The notes under the pieces: model-generated
Told to the model about the DNA's origin: nothing
The model's database searches: none
Seen by the model: the letters and a program-made list of their open reading frames with translations, nothing else
Assembly: GCA_024402115.1 (NCBI GenBank)
Contig: JAKSJQ010000025.1
Span: 1-30,814, forward strand
DNA from: Bacteroidales bacterium
GTDB taxonomy: Bacteria; Bacteroidota; Bacteroidia; Bacteroidales; UBA932
Length of the DNA: 30,814 nucleotides
Direction of reading: 5' to 3'
Program-made: the position numbers and the translations under genes
Shown here: positions 29,012-30,814 of the stretch, in pieces
Numbering within the stretch: position 1 is the stretch's first letter
Layout: the number at the start of each line of letters is the position of its first letter

Positions 29012-30814
29012 TTATTTTACGCTCGCGAGGGCGAAGTACTCGTCGCGGAGCGCCTTCTTTGCAGGGTTGCCGCTGAGGGTACAATTGCCGCGGAGATCAA
29101 GGTCTGCAGATGATCCTCCAACTGCGAATGCATAGTCGCCAGGAGATACGGTCCATACGCTCTTGCCGCCCTCTTCGCTCCACCATGCGAGCTGGTCTAC
29201 AGCTACCTGGAAGCTGACCTCGGCGCTCTCTCCGGCAGCAAGGCTGAGCCTCTTGTATCCCTTGAGCTGGACAGGCTTGAGAGGCTGTCCGCTGAGAGGA
29301 AGTGCATAGAGCTGAGCTACCTCGTCGCCCTTGCATGAACCGGTGTTGGTTACGGTGCAGCTGACGGTGAGATATTTGTCGGAAGTCTTCGCTGAAGGCT
29401 GTACCTTGATGTCGCTATACTTGAAAGAAGTGTATGAGAGGCCGTAGCCGAAAGGATATGCCACGAGATCCTGCGAAGGAAGCTCGTTGTAGCAGAAGAG
29501 CTCGGTGGCCTCGGTCTTAGGATAGCTTACGCAGAGCTTTCCTGAAGGGTTGACCTTACCTGTGAGGATATCGGTGAGTGCATGACCGCCTTCCTCGCCA
29601 GGGAACCAAGCCTGTACGATTGCAGCTGCGCCGTCAGCAACCGCGTCGATCACCTGCGGATGTCCTCCGAATACTACGAGGATAACCGGCTTTCCAGTCG
29701 CCTCGAGCTCCTTCACGAACTGCTCCTGATCTCCAGGAAGTCGTATGCCGTTGCGTGTGCGGTTCTCTCCGCTGAGGTAGATGTTCTCACCCATGGCAGC
29801 GATGATCACGTCGCTCTCAGCCGCAGTCTTGATCGCGGCCTTCCAATCGGTAGGGTCCGGAGACTCGATCTTGCGTACGAACTGGGTTATGCGTGCGTCA
29901 CCTCCTAGAGAAATCTTGATGTCGTTGAGTGAACTCCAATCGCAACCGCGTGAGTAAGTGATCTCGCCCTCATAACCCTTGGTGAGCTCGTCGAGCAGAG
30001 TAGGAACGTTGAGCGAAGCCGCGTCAACCTCGTGGCGGTGGAAGAAGAGCTGCATCGACTGGAAAGTATAGTCGCCGAGCATGCTCCAGTATGAGTTTGC
30101 ATTCGGACCGACGATTGCGACCTTCTTACCCTTTGCGAGCGGAAGGATTCCGTCGTTCTTGAGGAGCACCATGGACTCCTTTGCGATGTCGTATGCGAGC
30201 TGGCGGCTATCCTTCGAGTCGAGGTCGAGCGGGCCTTCGGCATAGAGCTTCGGTTCAGGATCGAGCAGACCGGCACGTGCCTTCATCATGAGGGCGCGCT
30301 TCACCGCCTTCTCGAGCACATCCTCCGAGATGCGACCTTCCCTTACGAGCTCCGGTATGTACTGGTAGCTGGTAGGAGAGCAGAGCTCGATGTCGTTTCC
30401 TGTCACGAGAGCGTCGATTGCGCACTGCTTGAGGAACTCCGGACTGCGTTCATGGCTGTCCTGCTGGACTGAGCCATAGTCGCTGATACCCGTTCCTTCG
30501 TACTGGAGATTGCCCCTGAGGCTCACGTTCAGGAGGGTGTCGCTACATACTGCGTATTCGTCACGGAACTTGTTGTATGAGGTCATGAGCGACTCGCTGC
30601 CGAGCTTGCGGACGATGACTTCGTGAGGGAGAAGGACCTCCTCATACATCTCTTTCCATGAGAGAGTGTTTGCTCCGCCGTAGCCGAGGAAATGCTTGGT
30701 TGTGGCAGCTACTCCGTTCTCGAAGCCCTTGCTCTGGAGACCATCCACGAAAGCATATCCGAGGGTCGCGGTGAGATATCCGTCCTCGCCGCATGATTCC
30801 TCGATACGGGTCCA
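29012..30814 (-). CDS. GH3 family glycoside hydrolase, N-terminus cut by the window edge
   Basis: 601 codons including the stop are visible; the frame is open to base 30814, 22 codons beyond an internal GTG. The first visible residues, TRIEESCGEDGYLTATLGY, are the end of the GH3 RxxESxGEDPYL block. Then come ATTKHFLGYG, the nucleophile Asp in GISDYGSV (codon at 30479-30481), the GH3 C-terminal alpha/beta domain (KESMVLLKNDGILPL, WFPGEEGGHALTDILTG, NPSGKLCVSYP) and a fibronectin-III-like tail after YPFGYGLSYTSFKY. GH3 enzymes of this layout are beta-glucosidases or beta-xylosidases; the substrate cannot be decided. Signal peptide and first barrel strands are outside the window. Confidence 0.9.
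   Translation of the reverse strand, partial: WTRIEESCGEDGYLTATLGYAFVDGLQSKGFENGVAATTKHFLGYGGANTLSWKEMYEEVLLPHEVIVRKLGSESLMTSYNKFRDEYAVCSDTLLNVSLRGNLQYEGTGISDYGSVQQDSHERSPEFLKQCAIDALVTGNDIELCSPTSYQYIPELVREGRISEDVLEKAVKRALMMKARAGLLDPEPKLYAEGPLDLDSKDSRQLAYDIAKESMVLLKNDGILPLAKGKKVAIVGPNANSYWSMLGDYTFQSMQLFFHRHEVDAASLNVPTLLDELTKGYEGEITYSRGCDWSSLNDIKISLGGDARITQFVRKIESPDPTDWKAAIKTAAESDVIIAAMGENIYLSGENRTRNGIRLPGDQEQFVKELEATGKPVILVVFGGHPQVIDAVADGAAAIVQAWFPGEEGGHALTDILTGKVNPSGKLCVSYPKTEATELFCYNELPSQDLVAYPFGYGLSYTSFKYSDIKVQPSAKTSDKYLTVSCTVTNTGSCKGDEVAQLYALPLSGQPLKPVQLKGYKRLSLAAGESAEVSFQVAVDQLAWWSEEGGKSVWTVSPGDYAFAVGGSSADLDLRGNCTLSGNPAKKALRDEYFALASVK

Overview
The window is a dense, roughly 50-55% GC stretch of chromosome from a member of the Bacteroidales. 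Three things support this. Several genes are preceded by the Bacteroidota -7 box TAnnTTTG, with no consistent Shine-Dalgarno. The gene content is typical of Bacteroidota (WbqC family protein, OxyR-like regulator, GH43/GH3 glycosidases, lipoproteins with short lipoboxes). Intergenic spaces are very short. The species cannot be named from this sequence; an uncultured gut or rumen Bacteroidales is my inference. No tRNA, rRNA, CRISPR array, insertion sequence or prophage gene was seen, and there is no gene-free stretch longer than 300 bases.

Layout: (1) 1-2736 holds the start of a secreted beta-propeller (PD40/tricorn-like) protein on the minus strand, then a secreted galactose-binding-like protein and a secreted GH43 arabinanase-like enzyme, closed by a good intrinsic terminator. 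(2) 2793-4498 is a translationally coupled pair: a divergent FMN-dependent alpha-hydroxy-acid-dehydrogenase-family protein and a xylose-isomerase-like TIM barrel. (3) 4540-9237 is a signalling operon: a membrane protein with two Rossmann/RCK-like domains, a dCache receptor fused to a SpoIIE/PPM phosphatase and an RsbW-like kinase domain, and a STAS anti-sigma-factor antagonist. (4) 9243-13334 (minus) reads trkH, a small-molecule kinase, a stand-alone (p)ppGpp hydrolase (MESH1-like) and a stand-alone alarmone synthetase. (5) 13433-16374 is a redox-flavoured block: an OxyR-like LysR regulator without the redox cysteines, an Smr protein, a small cysteine protein on the minus strand, and glutathione peroxidase-ohrR-small CxxC protein. 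(6) 16474-18914 holds an amidohydrolase lipoprotein and an NAD(P)-binding epimerase-like protein.

(7) 18926-25657 (minus) is the most unusual part: eight genes reading PAS/Cys-rich protein, ElaA-type acetyltransferase, radical SAM protein, ATP-grasp-like ligase, WbqC, DegT aminotransferase, GT2 glycosyltransferase and HAD phosphatase. Six of the seven junctions overlap, mostly as ATGA, and the seventh has a 1-nt gap. Such coupling suggests one pathway. I infer a dedicated route that builds and attaches an amino-sugar-containing conjugate, with amide bond formation and a radical step. I do not recognise it as a described system.

(8) 25744-30814 holds a lipoprotein of unknown function, then on the minus strand a truncated GH3 glycosidase, an SDR dehydrogenase, an outer-membrane-type protein and a PAP2 phosphatase, closely spaced and probably one transcript.
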